Assembly (NCBI GenBank): GCA_025451895.1
Contig: JANWJP010000150.1
Span: 1-46,322, forward strand
Reading direction: 5' to 3'
Length of the DNA: 46,322 nt
From: Robertmurraya sp.
GTDB taxonomy: Bacteria; Bacillota; Bacilli; Bacillales; Cytobacillaceae
Position numbers and translations under genes: made by a program. The notes beneath the pieces were generated by a model. That model worked only from the letters and a program-made list of their open reading frames with translations. It ran no database searches and was not told where the DNA came from. Shown here in pieces: positions 1 through 7,315 of this stretch. Numbering within the stretch: position 1 is the first letter of the stretch; every line of letters starts with the position of its first letter.

Positions 1-223
1 AATTCTCAAAATTGAGGAAGAAGGCGGCGGTTATGAAGAACTGAAGGAATACATAAGCGGCGCAGCAAACAGACGTTATATTTATGAAGGCAAGGAAGAT
101 GAAGGTTTCGGCTGGGCCGGTCAAGTCATGGGATTGATCGATGATGTTCCCACAGTGGCAGAGCTTTTTGAAAGGATGATAGGAGAGGCGCAGGAAATCA
201 GAAAAAAATGGAGCGGTGAATAA
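1..223 (+). CDS. Nitronate monooxygenase family protein, C-terminal fragment
   Basis: Only the last 73 codons are present; the gene enters from the left edge in the frame beginning at base 2 and stops at TAA 221-223. The tail has the sequence FGWAGQVMGLID followed by DVPTVAELFERM. This is the usual C-terminal pattern of the FMN-dependent nitronate monooxygenase / 2-nitropropane dioxygenase family, where a Gly-rich G-Q-x-x-G-x-I turn precedes a final helix. The family oxidises nitroalkanes (nitronates) and has a TIM-barrel fold, but that part is outside the window. FabK-type enoyl-ACP reductases share the fold, so the exact substrate is uncertain. No terminator follows before yktA, so the two may be co-transcribed. 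Confidence 0.72.
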   Translation, partial: ILKIEEEGGGYEELKEYISGAANRRYIYEGKEDEGFGWAGQVMGLIDDVPTVAELFERMIGEAQEIRKKWSGE

Positions 224-309
224 TCTGTTATCTCAGAACCGCTTTAAGGGCAGAATATGGATAAGATTCCCGCGGGGAACAGCTAATACGGCAGGAGCAG
301 GTGAGCAGG

Positions 310-579
310 TTGGAATATGGATACCCCATTGACCCAAGTTGGTCTACGACGGAAATCATTGATGTGATTCGTTTTTTTGAAAAAATCGAAGCGGCTTATG
401 AAAAGGGTGTAAAAAAGGAAGAACTTTTGCAGGCTTACAGGCGTTTTAAGGAAATTGTCCCGGGCAAGGCAGAAGAAAAAAGATTGTGCGGAGAGTTTGA
501 ACGGTTGAGCGGTTACTCGCCATACCAGACAATAAAAAAAGCGAAGGAATACAGTGATAAGGACCGGATTGAAATGTAA
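310..579 (+). CDS. yktA: UPF0223 family protein YktA
   Basis: Small acidic/basic soluble protein of 89 residues with no membrane segment. The N-terminal pattern [13 protein letters not shown] and the central [11 protein letters not shown] block match the UPF0223 (YktA) family of Bacillaceae, whose function is unknown. I prefer the TTG start at 310 because the family usually begins with a short M-x-Y-x-Y-P motif and an AGGTGAG-like site lies at 299-305. An in-frame GTG at 301 adds three residues but has a site only 3 nt away. The gene sits directly upstream of convergent yktB, as in B. subtilis. Its terminator lies inside the last codons of yktB. Confidence 0.85.
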   Translation: MEYGYPIDPSWSTTEIIDVIRFFEKIEAAYEKGVKKEELLQAYRRFKEIVPGKAEEKRLCGEFERLSGYSPYQTIKKAKEYSDKDRIEM

Positions 580-587
580 GGGAAAGT

Positions 588-619
588 TCCCCGCTATTTA
601 TTAAAACGGATAGCGGGGA
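588..619. terminator. Bidirectional intrinsic terminator between yktA and yktB
   Basis: A perfect 10-bp stem, TCCCCGCTAT (588-597) with ATAGCGGGGA (610-619), has a 12-nt loop and is followed by TTTTG on the plus strand. The right arm and loop are part of the last codons and stop of yktB, so the yktA terminator is built into a coding sequence. Confidence 0.75.
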
Positions 620-1242
620 TTTTGTATTAATTTGTAAAGCTTGATAAGTTGTTCCAATACAGTTTCTGCTTTTTTCAGGAATTGCTCAGGAGTCATTGAA
701 ACAGCTTCTTCTCTCGGAATATGATAACCGCACAGAATTTCCGCTTTTTTAACAGTTTGCAAACGTTGGAATAATGCATTTAAATCTTCTTTTGTTAACT
801 GTGAATGCTTAATGGCTTCAGGTTTTGTATGATCCTGCGACCATACAAAGCTTTCGTCTGTCTCAGCATATATTTTATCGAGGTTTGCCTCCAGTATTTT
901 CCCCATTTCCGTTTTATTCTTTGTTTCGTAAATAATTGCAAACCAAATAAAGATATGTGTTTGCCATAGTCCGATTTGAAAATGAGGGAGCATTTTATAT
1001 CCCCTGGAGTTTGTAGAAAAAGCAACCCATGTGTCATTTGGGGGATTTACGGTTCTTCTGGCATGTTTGGCAACATGGGGAAACATTTCTTCCCCCGTTA
1101 ATACTGTTAGAGCAGGGGCAAAATGGCTGCCAAGCTTCTCCAATTTCGGCCTTATGATTGTTTTTAAGGCATTCATCCGTTCTTCAAATCCATCTATCTG
1201 AAAAACGTCAAAATCTTCATGATGAAATCCGGTAAACTCCAT
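601..1242 (-). CDS. yktB: UPF0637 / DUF1054 family protein YktB
   Basis: A 213-residue soluble protein with the N-terminal MEFTGFHHEDFDVF, the central DTWVAFSTNSRGYKMLPHF and the GLWQTHIFIWFA block that typify DUF1054 (YktB). The family is restricted to Firmicutes and its biochemical role is not established. The ATG at 1242 is preceded on the minus strand by a good SD (AAGGAGGGTACAAGA then ATG). It converges with yktA and shares a terminator with it. Length is what is usual for the family, and there is no sign of damage. Confidence 0.88.
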   Translation of the reverse strand: MEFTGFHHEDFDVFQIDGFEERMNALKTIIRPKLEKLGSHFAPALTVLTGEEMFPHVAKHARRTVNPPNDTWVAFSTNSRGYKMLPHFQIGLWQTHIFIWFAIIYETKNKTEMGKILEANLDKIYAETDESFVWSQDHTKPEAIKHSQLTKEDLNALFQRLQTVKKAEILCGYHIPREEAVSMTPEQFLKKAETVLEQLIKLYKLIQNPRYPF

Positions 1243-1427
1243 TCTTGTACCCTCCTTGTTTTTTCATTCTACCATATAACAAAGTTTGTCCGCATCTGAA
1301 AGGTATGGCAGAGAAAACGCAGTATATTTTTAAAGATTGAATAGGCATAGGTACAAATTAGTTGCATATGAATTAAAATACTCATACTATAAATTAACCG
1401 ATGAAAAAATAAAAGGGGGGGAATTAT

Positions 1428-1625
1428 TTGCAATATTTAATGAATTCTGCCTCGGGCAGAAAAAAGTTTGAAAAGGAAAGAACGGCTGTATTAAGATTGG
1501 AATTGGATTATGAATTGGCGATGCTCTATGAAGCCATTCAGGAAAATAATGAAAAGCAAAAAACTAAAAGCAAGGAACGGCTTGAGAAAATCAGATCGGA
1601 ATTATTGACTTTAAAAGCATTATAA
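1428..1625 (+). CDS. Small charged coiled-coil protein (YkzI-like)
   Basis: A 65-residue protein rich in Lys and Glu that looks like a single long helix or coiled coil (KKFEKERTAVLRLELDYELA, then KQKTKSKERLEKIRSELL). The TTG start at 1428 has a strong G-rich SD (AAAGGGGGGG, about 1412-1421) 6 nt upstream. In B. subtilis a short gene of this kind (ykzI, from memory) occupies the same place between yktB and suhB, so I call it YkzI-like by position and size. No function is known. A 10-codon minigene with its own SD and a terminator follow it. Confidence 0.6.
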   Translation: MQYLMNSASGRKKFEKERTAVLRLELDYELAMLYEAIQENNEKQKTKSKERLEKIRSELLTLKAL

Positions 1626-1680
1626 AGTTGACAAGGAGATTTTTTAAATGTTAAACATTCATTCGATACATTTTTTTTAA

Positions 1681-1716
1681 ACGGGCTCTTCGGTACAAAC
1701 GGGGAGTTCGTTTTTT
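1681..1716 (+). terminator. Intrinsic terminator after the ykzI-like gene
   Basis: The arms ACGGGCTC (1681-1688) and GAGTTCGT (1704-1711) pair over 8 positions with two G-U pairs, and a T-run follows (1711-1716). It separates the small gene from suhB. Confidence 0.6.
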
Positions 1717-1837
1717 GTTTTTCCGTCGAATTTTTGACAAAAGCGTTTAATAGTTGAACGTTCCTTAGTTTTCCATTACGCTTAAATTAGCGCGCAAGCT
1801 CATTTTAAAATTTTATGGAGAAGGAAGTCGATTCATC

Positions 1838-2635
1838 TTGAAATGGGTTGAGATTGATACGCATGCAAGAAAATGGATAAAAGAGGCGGGGGAAAGGATA
1901 AAAGAATCCTTTGTAACTCCTTTAGATATACAGGTAAAATCCCATCCGAACGATTTTGTTACAAATATTGACAAGGAAACCGAAAGGTTTTTTATAGAAA
2001 AAATCCGAAAAAAGTTTCCCGGTCATCGTATTTTAGGGGAGGAAGGCTATGGAAACAGATTGAATGATTTGGACGGGATCGTTTGGATCATTGACCCTAT
2101 TGACGGTACGACTAATTTTATTCATCAGCGCCGAAATTTTGCGGTTTCCATAGGGATTTATGAAAACGGAATCGGAAAGATGGGCTTCATTTATGATGTG
2201 ATGAATAATGAACTTTTTCATGCAGCCAAAGGACAGGGAGCTTTTTTGAATGGAAGGGCTTTGGAGCGGCTGGAAAGGGTGCGCGTTTCTGAAGCAATTA
2301 TCGGTTTAAATGCCGCTTGGATCCTTGCAAACCGGCGATTTGATGCAACCATATTAAGGGATTTAGTGAGGGATGTACGGGGAACGAGGTCTTACGGTTC
2401 GGCAGCCATTGAAATTGCCAGTGTTTGTGCGGGAAGGCTGGATGCGTATTTAAGTTTGCGTTTATCTCCGTGGGATATTGCTGCAGGATTGGTGCTTCTC
2501 GGGGAAGTTGGGGGAATTGCTTCGAACTTAAGGGGAGAGCCTTTGAGTTTGTTGCAGCAAAACACAGTTATTTTTTCAAAGCCGGGACTGTACGAGGATG
2601 TCTTTCGAGACTACTTGCAAGAAGGCAGATGGTAG
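1838..2635 (+). CDS. suhB: Inositol monophosphatase family phosphatase
   Basis: A 265-residue Mg-dependent phosphatase of the inositol monophosphatase / FBPase superfamily. The metal-binding motifs are visible: GEEG (residues 67-70), DPIDGTTNF (residues 86-94) and a C-terminal SPWDIAAG (about residue 215). The family hydrolyses inositol-1-phosphate and related sugar phosphates; in Bacillus the gene is yktC/suhB and the physiological substrate is uncertain. The start is TTG 1838, with GGAGAAGGA at 1817-1825; no better in-frame start exists. It appears to be its own transcription unit, because a terminator ends at about 1716. It is followed by a 99-nt nested palindrome. Confidence 0.92.
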   Translation: MKWVEIDTHARKWIKEAGERIKESFVTPLDIQVKSHPNDFVTNIDKETERFFIEKIRKKFPGHRILGEEGYGNRLNDLDGIVWIIDPIDGTTNFIHQRRNFAVSIGIYENGIGKMGFIYDVMNNELFHAAKGQGAFLNGRALERLERVRVSEAIIGLNAAWILANRRFDATILRDLVRDVRGTRSYGSAAIEIASVCAGRLDAYLSLRLSPWDIAAGLVLLGEVGGIASNLRGEPLSLLQQNTVIFSKPGLYEDVFRDYLQEGRW

Positions 2636-2650
2636 CTGTTCCCTGTATTC

Positions 2651-2749
2651 CCGGAACTTCCAACCGGGGGCCCAACAGGTGTCCGGCAACGGCACCGTTT
2701 AAATGACGGGCTGTTTGTATTTTTGTCCCCCGTTTACAGGAAGTTCCGG
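2651..2749. repeat. Long nested inverted repeat between suhB and ylaF
   Basis: The arms CCGGAACTTCC (2651-2661) and GGAAGTTCCGG (2739-2749) are perfect 11-bp inverted copies 77 nt apart. Inside them CGGGGG (2665-2670) faces CCCCCG (2727-2732), AACAG faces CTGTT, and AACGG-CAC-CGTT forms a small hairpin. The whole region could fold into one long stem. It lies between convergent genes and may act as a bidirectional terminator, although no clear T-run follows the outer arm. It could instead be a small mobile palindromic unit. Confidence 0.55.
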
Positions 2750-2763
2750 TCAGGCATGTTTAT

Positions 2764-2955
2764 TTAAAGCTCTCCGTTTTTAATCATTTTTTTCTTCATG
2801 CTGAAACCAAACCCGAAAACTGCAATTAACAGGCCGGTTGAGATGAGTGTTCCGGCAAGACTGCCTTGTCCGAGCGAAATGCCTGTTGCAACTATTAAAA
2901 TTCCGGCAAATATGGCTAAGAGCAGGAACCGCCATTTAATTGTTTGCATTGCCAA
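2764..2955 (-). CDS. ylaF: YlaF family (DUF5325) small membrane protein
   Basis: A 63-residue protein with two hydrophobic segments: WRFLLLAIFAGILIVATGIS (about 8-27) and a second run from TLISTGLLIAVFGFGF. A basic tail KKKMIKNG follows. Size, two-helix layout and position between suhB and ylaH match YlaF/DUF5325 of Bacillus. The function is unknown. The ATG at 2955 has an SD (AAAGGAGG on the minus strand) about 6 nt upstream. It points away from ylaH, and the typA gene that lies between ylaF and ylaH in B. subtilis is missing. Confidence 0.75.
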   Translation of the reverse strand: MAMQTIKWRFLLLAIFAGILIVATGISLGQGSLAGTLISTGLLIAVFGFGFSMKKKMIKNGEL

Positions 2956-3300
2956 TCCTCCTTTAACTAAAACGAATCCATTGATTCCTGTTCTATTTTA
3001 CACAAAAGATGTCCGGGATTCTATATTGGAATATCAGGTACTATCAATTAATTTTTCAAAATACTAAGAATATTTCAGAGCGAAGTCATTACATAAAATA
3101 TTTTTGATGGTGCCATGATTTCGAGAATGGAAAGTTTCATGGATGAAGAAAGTTATTGAAAGGCTTTTTAATTGTATTTCTTGCCACGGGGCTGGATAAT
3201 ATGATCAGGCAATACGGTATTTGCCGTTCATATAAAGGGGAATAGTAAAGATTTGTTTTGTACAGTTAAAGGAAACACGGGCAAGGGGGAATAATGGAGA
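2956..3300. other. Intergenic region where typA/bipA would be expected
   Basis: This 345-bp AT-rich stretch lies between divergent ylaF and ylaH. No frame resembles the TypA/BipA GTPase encoded here in B. subtilis, and I see no GTPase motif remnant. An 18-codon frame at 3143-3199 contains a CISCH string but lacks an SD and is probably chance. Confidence 0.5.
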
Positions 3301-3612
3301 ATGGAAATAGCAGAAAGTCTGCAATTTTTCGCAAAACTCTTTAATGTCCATGAAAACCCGGAAAGAGGCATGTGGCTGCTTTATATTACAATTGTAGTAC
3401 TGTCGGCAGTTGTTTATAAATTGGGATTTGCAAGGAAACTGCCTTTATTAAAGGCTGCAATTGTGTATTTTTTTCTGTTTGCAGGAGCGACGATTTTGAC
3501 TTTTTTGGGCGTATTCCTGCCGATTGCGGAGGGACTGGCAATCGCCGCTCTCATCATAGTTCTTTATAAAATCCGTCTTCTCCGTGAAAAAAACTCAGAA
3601 GAAAGGGAATGA
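3301..3612 (+). CDS. ylaH: YlaH-like membrane protein
   Basis: A 103-residue integral membrane protein with three predicted hydrophobic segments: residues about 20-38 (WLLYITIVVLSAVVYKLG), 48-65 and 70-88. A charged cytoplasmic tail LREKNSEERE follows. The FNVHENPERGMWLLYI and LGVFLPIAEGL blocks are diagnostic of the YlaH family. The function is unknown. The SD AAGGGGGA (3283-3290) is 10 nt before ATG 3301. The next gene starts 6 nt after the stop codon, which suggests an operon of two. Confidence 0.85.
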   Translation: MEIAESLQFFAKLFNVHENPERGMWLLYITIVVLSAVVYKLGFARKLPLLKAAIVYFFLFAGATILTFLGVFLPIAEGLAIAALIIVLYKIRLLREKNSEERE

Positions 3613-3618
3613 AAGCAT

Positions 3619-3909
3619 ATGAAATCATTGCAGGATGCGGTTTATAATTGGCTGACGATCAAGGTGGTTTTGGATAACAGGCCGGATGACTCGGCGGCAG
3701 CAGAAACGGAAAAGATGTTCCGGGATATTTTACATAATGAGCATTCTTTAACGGAGATTTCCGTTAGTGAGGATGCAGCGATGTATTATGTAAACGGAAA
3801 GCAAAACGGACGGTTGAGATCATACCGTTTTCCGAGGGAACTGATTGAGATCATGCTGAATCAGATTAAAAGGGAGCCGGAAAAATTTCAAAATTATCCC
3901 CGGGCATGA
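3619..3909 (+). CDS. Hypothetical protein downstream of ylaH
   Basis: A 96-residue soluble protein that I do not recognise. The sequence is acidic in the first half (DDSAAAETEKMFRDIL) and has a C-terminal helix (IEIMLNQIKREPEKF). An internal stretch, MYYVNGKQNGRLRSY, looks like a beta-hairpin. It starts 6 nt after ylaH with AAAGGGA upstream, so it is probably co-transcribed with it. It is not part of the B. subtilis set I can recall at this place, though related bacilli may carry it. A hairpin with arms CCCTCA/TGAGGG (about 3920-3945, no T-run) follows. Confidence 0.65.
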   Translation: MKSLQDAVYNWLTIKVVLDNRPDDSAAAETEKMFRDILHNEHSLTEISVSEDAAMYYVNGKQNGRLRSYRFPRELIEIMLNQIKREPEKFQNYPRA

Positions 3910-4025
3910 TGCGTCTCTCCCTCAATGGCAGGATGCACTGAGGGAAAGCGGGATTATGTTTAACGCGTCAGCCGGTCAATTTTATTGTTAAGTGCCTTAC
4001 AATGGTCAAAGATGTCAAACTTGTA

Positions 4026-4226
4026 TTAAAAATGGTCTTTTTTATTTCTGGAACGGTAAAGTTTGAATTTTCCCGTTGCTATTCTGGCATAGGTCTTTTC
4101 TCTGATTCTTTGGTCGCAGGATTCGCACATATATGTATGAATAGGGCGGTTTCGTAATTTTTTTGCTTCAAATGAATCATCAGGAATGGACTCAATGCTG
4201 TCACATAAGACGCATTTTACTTTCAT
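4026..4226 (-). CDS. ylaI: YlaI zinc-ribbon protein (DUF2197)
   Basis: A 66-residue protein with two Cys pairs, C5-x2-C8 in MKVKCVLCDS and C34-x2-C37 in YMCESC, forming a likely zinc ribbon. A basic tail (KFKLYRSRNKKDHF) suggests nucleic-acid contact. This matches the YlaI / DUF2197 family of Bacillaceae, whose function is unknown. The ATG at 4226 has GAGGTGAAG upstream on the minus strand. It converges with the unknown gene at 3619-3909 and diverges from the pyridoxamine-oxidase-like gene. Confidence 0.82.
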   Translation of the reverse strand: MKVKCVLCDSIESIPDDSFEAKKLRNRPIHTYMCESCDQRIREKTYARIATGKFKLYRSRNKKDHF

Positions 4227-4528
4227 TACAGCTTCACCTCATTTTACATGCGCTTGTTCTTCTGTTTCTAAAGGGAGTATAGCATGAATACAAGAGAAAT
4301 GCATTTTATAGAAATAAAGATTTTGGAATAAAATAGGAAGGACTGTATACTCTGCAGTTAAATGATTGTCAAAGTTTTTGCTGAAAAGGACCATTTCATT
4401 TGATGTGAGGAGGTGGGTTCCCGGATACAAGCCCCGGTGGAATGCCCCTGCGGGAGAACGTTTTTCAGCAGCTGGCTTCCGGACAAAGCGACCCGCCGGC
4501 CAACCGGTTTTGTATTCGGGGAAAGGAA

Positions 4529-4984
4529 ATGGCAAATCCAGTTGAACCGGTATTAATTCAACCGCTTTATGAGGCTCTGCAAAAAGAGCGTTTTGCTGTT
4601 ATTGCAACAGTTGACCATGAGACAGGAGCACCGTGTACCAATGCGATCTCCTGGTTATTTGCCAAGGATGAAAAAACTGTTTATTTTGCAATAAGCAATC
4701 GTTCCAGAGCCGTATCGAACCTTAAGAAAAAAAATCTTTTGACGATTACTGTCATTGCCAATGAATCCGTTTATGCCATTAGCGGCCGCGGGGAAATAAA
4801 ATCGGAAAGAATTGAAGGAATTCCTCTGAAGTTGGCAATGGTGGAGGTAAAAATTGATGAAGTCTGGGATATAATGTTTTACGGTTCTGTTATCAGTACA
4901 GAACCTGCTTACAGAAAGAGTTATGATGAGACTGCCGCAGCCCGGCTTGACAATCAGGTGATGGAAGCGTTAAGGAAAGCTTAG
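4529..4984 (+). CDS. Pyridoxamine 5'-phosphate oxidase family protein
   Basis: A 151-residue split-barrel flavin-binding-type protein. Residues 1-60 contain the typical strand pattern ERFAVIATVDHETGAPCTNA followed by VYFAISNRSRAV, where the Arg/Ser-rich turn normally binds FMN phosphate. The family includes FMN-dependent oxidases and many proteins of unknown reaction, so no substrate is given. The chosen ATG 4529 has GAAAGGAA just upstream and gives the expected N-terminus. A longer form from ATG 4442 would add 29 unrelated residues. The stop codon lies inside the terminator hairpin. Confidence 0.75.
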   Translation: MANPVEPVLIQPLYEALQKERFAVIATVDHETGAPCTNAISWLFAKDEKTVYFAISNRSRAVSNLKKKNLLTITVIANESVYAISGRGEIKSERIEGIPLKLAMVEVKIDEVWDIMFYGSVISTEPAYRKSYDETAAARLDNQVMEALRKA

Positions 4985-5008
4985 TCCGCAAGAGGCTAAG
5001 CTTTTCTC
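4975..5008 (+). terminator. Intrinsic terminator overlapping the stop codon
   Basis: GAAAGCTTAG (4975-4984, including the TAG stop) pairs with CTAAGCTTTTC (4996-5006), with TTTTCTC forming the tail. Termination begins within the last codons of the pyridoxamine-oxidase-like gene. Confidence 0.7.
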
Positions 5009-5104
5009 GTGTAATAACTGTATTTTTGAAGAGTCTTTCTTTTATCGGGCTATGTTTAGAACAAAAACTCACCTTGGTCATTTGCGGCACTGCTTAAATC
5101 AAAA

Positions 5105-5698
5105 TTATTTTTTGAGATGGTGATTGGATTGCTCTATTTGTTTATCTTTCAAGTTTTGCGTTTCTGATTTGTTCATTTTATCATTTTGTTTATTCATAGG
5201 GTCTTTTTCATGCGGATCCGACAAATCAGCCGGGACTTCCGGCATCAGCCGTCCTGAAATATCAGCCAGTTCATTCATTATTCCTCTGATAGGTTTCCCT
5301 TTTCTAATATCATCCGCAATTTCCTTTAATCTGGCATTCAAATCCGGATCAGCGATGACAACAGCTTTTGCGCCGTAAGGATCTGTTTTAAGCGCTTCGG
5401 CAACGGAATATTTTATGGTTCCGGCTTGCGAACGGTCAATATCTTCATCCACATCAATCCCGACGAGCGCATAATTTCCTATGACAACTGCCGTTGCGTC
5501 ATTCACATTTGGAACGCTTGATGCTAATTCAACTAAATGTTTGGATATTTGCTGCCCGTTTTTTCGATCAACCTCCTCGATGGTACTGTTTTTTACAGTA
5601 ATTGTGTTCGGATGATTATTTGCTTCCCTGCCAAGATTATTCCCTCCGCATGCGGACAGGAACAAAAGTGCCAAAATACTTATTACCCATTTTTTCAT
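5105..5698 (-). CDS. ylaJ: YhcN/YlaJ family sporulation lipoprotein
   Basis: A 197-residue lipoprotein. A signal peptide (MKKWVISILALLFLSACGG) has a lipobox Cys at residue 17. The domain that follows contains the family features VNDATAVVIGNYALVGIDVD and the VAEALKTDPYGAKAVVIADP block of YhcN/YlaJ proteins. These are forespore/spore-membrane proteins linked to germination. The C-terminus is an unusually polar Lys/Asn/Gln tail. The start at 5698 is chosen because the signal peptide begins there and GGAGGT lies upstream; a longer frame would add a non-signal extension. It is divergent from the phoH-type gene. Confidence 0.87.
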   Translation of the reverse strand: MKKWVISILALLFLSACGGNNLGREANNHPNTITVKNSTIEEVDRKNGQQISKHLVELASSVPNVNDATAVVIGNYALVGIDVDEDIDRSQAGTIKYSVAEALKTDPYGAKAVVIADPDLNARLKEIADDIRKGKPIRGIMNELADISGRLMPEVPADLSDPHEKDPMNKQNDKMNKSETQNLKDKQIEQSNHHLKK

Positions 5699-5913
5699 AA
5701 CTGCACCTCCATGATTTGCGATGTGAATGTGAAAGGGAATACCTTTTCTTTGTCCAGCCGCGTTAAGGATATGAGCCGATGAGAAGGATTCGTCACAGTT
5801 ATTGTGCGAATTTTCTTCTATCTTTATTCGGAAAATCATATATTTTACAAAGCTCAACTATCGCATGTTCTTTATTTGGCTTAAAGACCGTTAAAGACAC
5901 AGGAGGCAGAGAT

Positions 5914-7242
5914 TTGAGTAAAATTTATGTGTTAGATACAAACGTCTTGCTTCAGGATCCCTATTCGATCTTTTCCTTTCAGGATAATGAAGTGGTCATT
6001 CCTGCGGTGGTTCTCGAAGAAGTGGATTCAAAAAAAAGAAATATGGATGAAATAGGAAGAAATGCAAGACAAGTATCCAGACTCATCGACAGTCTCAGAC
6101 AAACGGGAAAGTTACATGAAAAAATTCCGTTAGAAAACGGCGGTGCACTGAGGATTGAGCTGAATCACCGTTCTTTTCAACAGTTGCAGGAAATCTTTGT
6201 TGAAAAAACGAATGATAACCGGATTCTGGCCGTCGCCAAAAACTTGTCGTTGGAGGAAGAGGCGAAACAAAACGGCAAGCAGGTTATTTTAGTCAGCAAG
6301 GATGCACTGGTACGCGTAAAAGCAGATGCAATAGGTCTTTACTCCGAAGATTTTTTAAGTGACAGGGTCATAGAAAATGATCATATTTATACGGGAATTC
6401 TTGAGGTTCATGTTCATATTGATATTCTTAACCGCTTTTATGAAAAAGGGGAACTTCTTATAGCTGAGATTACGAAACAACCTGTTTTTTCAAATCAGTT
6501 TATTATAATGAAGGACTCTCTCGGTTCTTCAGCTTCAGCTATTGGAATTGTTCATGAAAAAGAAAAAAAGGTAAAAAAATTAATCTTTAATCATGAGCAT
6601 ATTTGGGGGATCCGTCCGAGAAATGTTCAGCAAACCATGGCTATGGAACTTTTGTTAAGGAAGGATCTCCCTCTGGTTACATTAATTGGAAAAGCGGGCA
6701 CAGGCAAGACGTTACTGGCCCTTGCCGCCGGTTTGATGCAGTTGGAAGATTGCGGTTATTATAAAAAACTGTTGATTGCAAAACCGATTGTTCCTGTCGG
6801 AAAAGATCTGGGTTTTCTTCCCGGTGAGAAGGAAGAAAAACTGAGACCGTGGATGCAGCCTATTTATGACAACCTTGAATATTTGTTTAATGCCAAAAAG
6901 CCGGGTGAATTAGATGCGATTTTGGCCGGAATGGGTTCAATTGAGGTAGAAGCGTTAACTTATATAAGAGGAAGGAGTATCCCGGATCAATTCATTATTA
7001 TTGATGAAGCGCAGAATCTGACGAAGCATGAAATAAAAACGATTCTGACAAGAGTGGGCGAAAGAAGCAAAATTGTTCTTATGGGAGATCCGGAGCAAAT
7101 TGATCATCCGTATTTGGATGCTTATAATAACGGCTTGACATATGTCGTTGAGAAATTTAAGGATCAGCATGTTTCCGGACATGTGAAATTAATTAAAGGG
7201 GAAAGATCCGATCTTGCCCAGCTTGCCGCAGATTTACTGTAA
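5914..7242 (+). CDS. ylaK: PhoH family ATPase with N-terminal PIN domain
   Basis: A 442-residue two-domain protein. The N-terminal PIN nuclease-like domain starts with KIYVLDTNVLLQDP, where the first catalytic Asp sits in VLDTN. The C-terminal PhoH-type P-loop ATPase has Walker A GKAGTGKT (259-266) and Walker B IIIDEAQN (Asp364-Glu365). PIN-PhoH proteins are thought to be RNA helicase/nucleases. The TTG start at 5914 follows AGGAGG (5901-5906) by 7 nt and puts the PIN motif at the expected N-terminus; longer frames have no SD. A GC-rich hairpin (7270-7294) separates it from convergent ylaL. Confidence 0.92.
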   Translation: MSKIYVLDTNVLLQDPYSIFSFQDNEVVIPAVVLEEVDSKKRNMDEIGRNARQVSRLIDSLRQTGKLHEKIPLENGGALRIELNHRSFQQLQEIFVEKTNDNRILAVAKNLSLEEEAKQNGKQVILVSKDALVRVKADAIGLYSEDFLSDRVIENDHIYTGILEVHVHIDILNRFYEKGELLIAEITKQPVFSNQFIIMKDSLGSSASAIGIVHEKEKKVKKLIFNHEHIWGIRPRNVQQTMAMELLLRKDLPLVTLIGKAGTGKTLLALAAGLMQLEDCGYYKKLLIAKPIVPVGKDLGFLPGEKEEKLRPWMQPIYDNLEYLFNAKKPGELDAILAGMGSIEVEALTYIRGRSIPDQFIIIDEAQNLTKHEIKTILTRVGERSKIVLMGDPEQIDHPYLDAYNNGLTYVVEKFKDQHVSGHVKLIKGERSDLAQLAADLL

Positions 7243-7269
7243 GATGCTGACGGAAGCCGGGAGTCCCCG

Positions 7270-7294
7270 GGTGGGGGAGCAGGAATCCCCCACC
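7270..7294. other. GC-rich hairpin between convergent phoH-type gene and ylaL
   Basis: GGTGGGGGA (7270-7278) pairs perfectly with TCCCCCACC (7286-7294) across a 7-nt loop. There is no T-run, so it is a stable hairpin that may cap transcript ends from both genes but is not a classical terminator. Confidence 0.5.
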
Positions 7295-7315
7295 GGACTG
7301 TACCGTTTCTTTCCA

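Noticed and set aside
2425-2706. A 93-codon plus-strand frame overlapping the end of suhB
   Set aside because: It is a shadow of suhB in another frame, and it runs into the palindrome without an SD.
3143-3199. An 18-codon frame with a CISCH heme-binding-like motif
   Set aside because: There is no SD, no signal peptide, and it is too short for a cytochrome. The motif most likely arises by chance.
4442-4528. Extension of the pyridoxamine-oxidase-like gene to ATG 4442, with CCTGCGGGAGAACG looking like the dispersed repeat
   Set aside because: The extension does not fit the family, and the short likeness to TCCTGCGGGAAAAGCG lacks the repeat ends.
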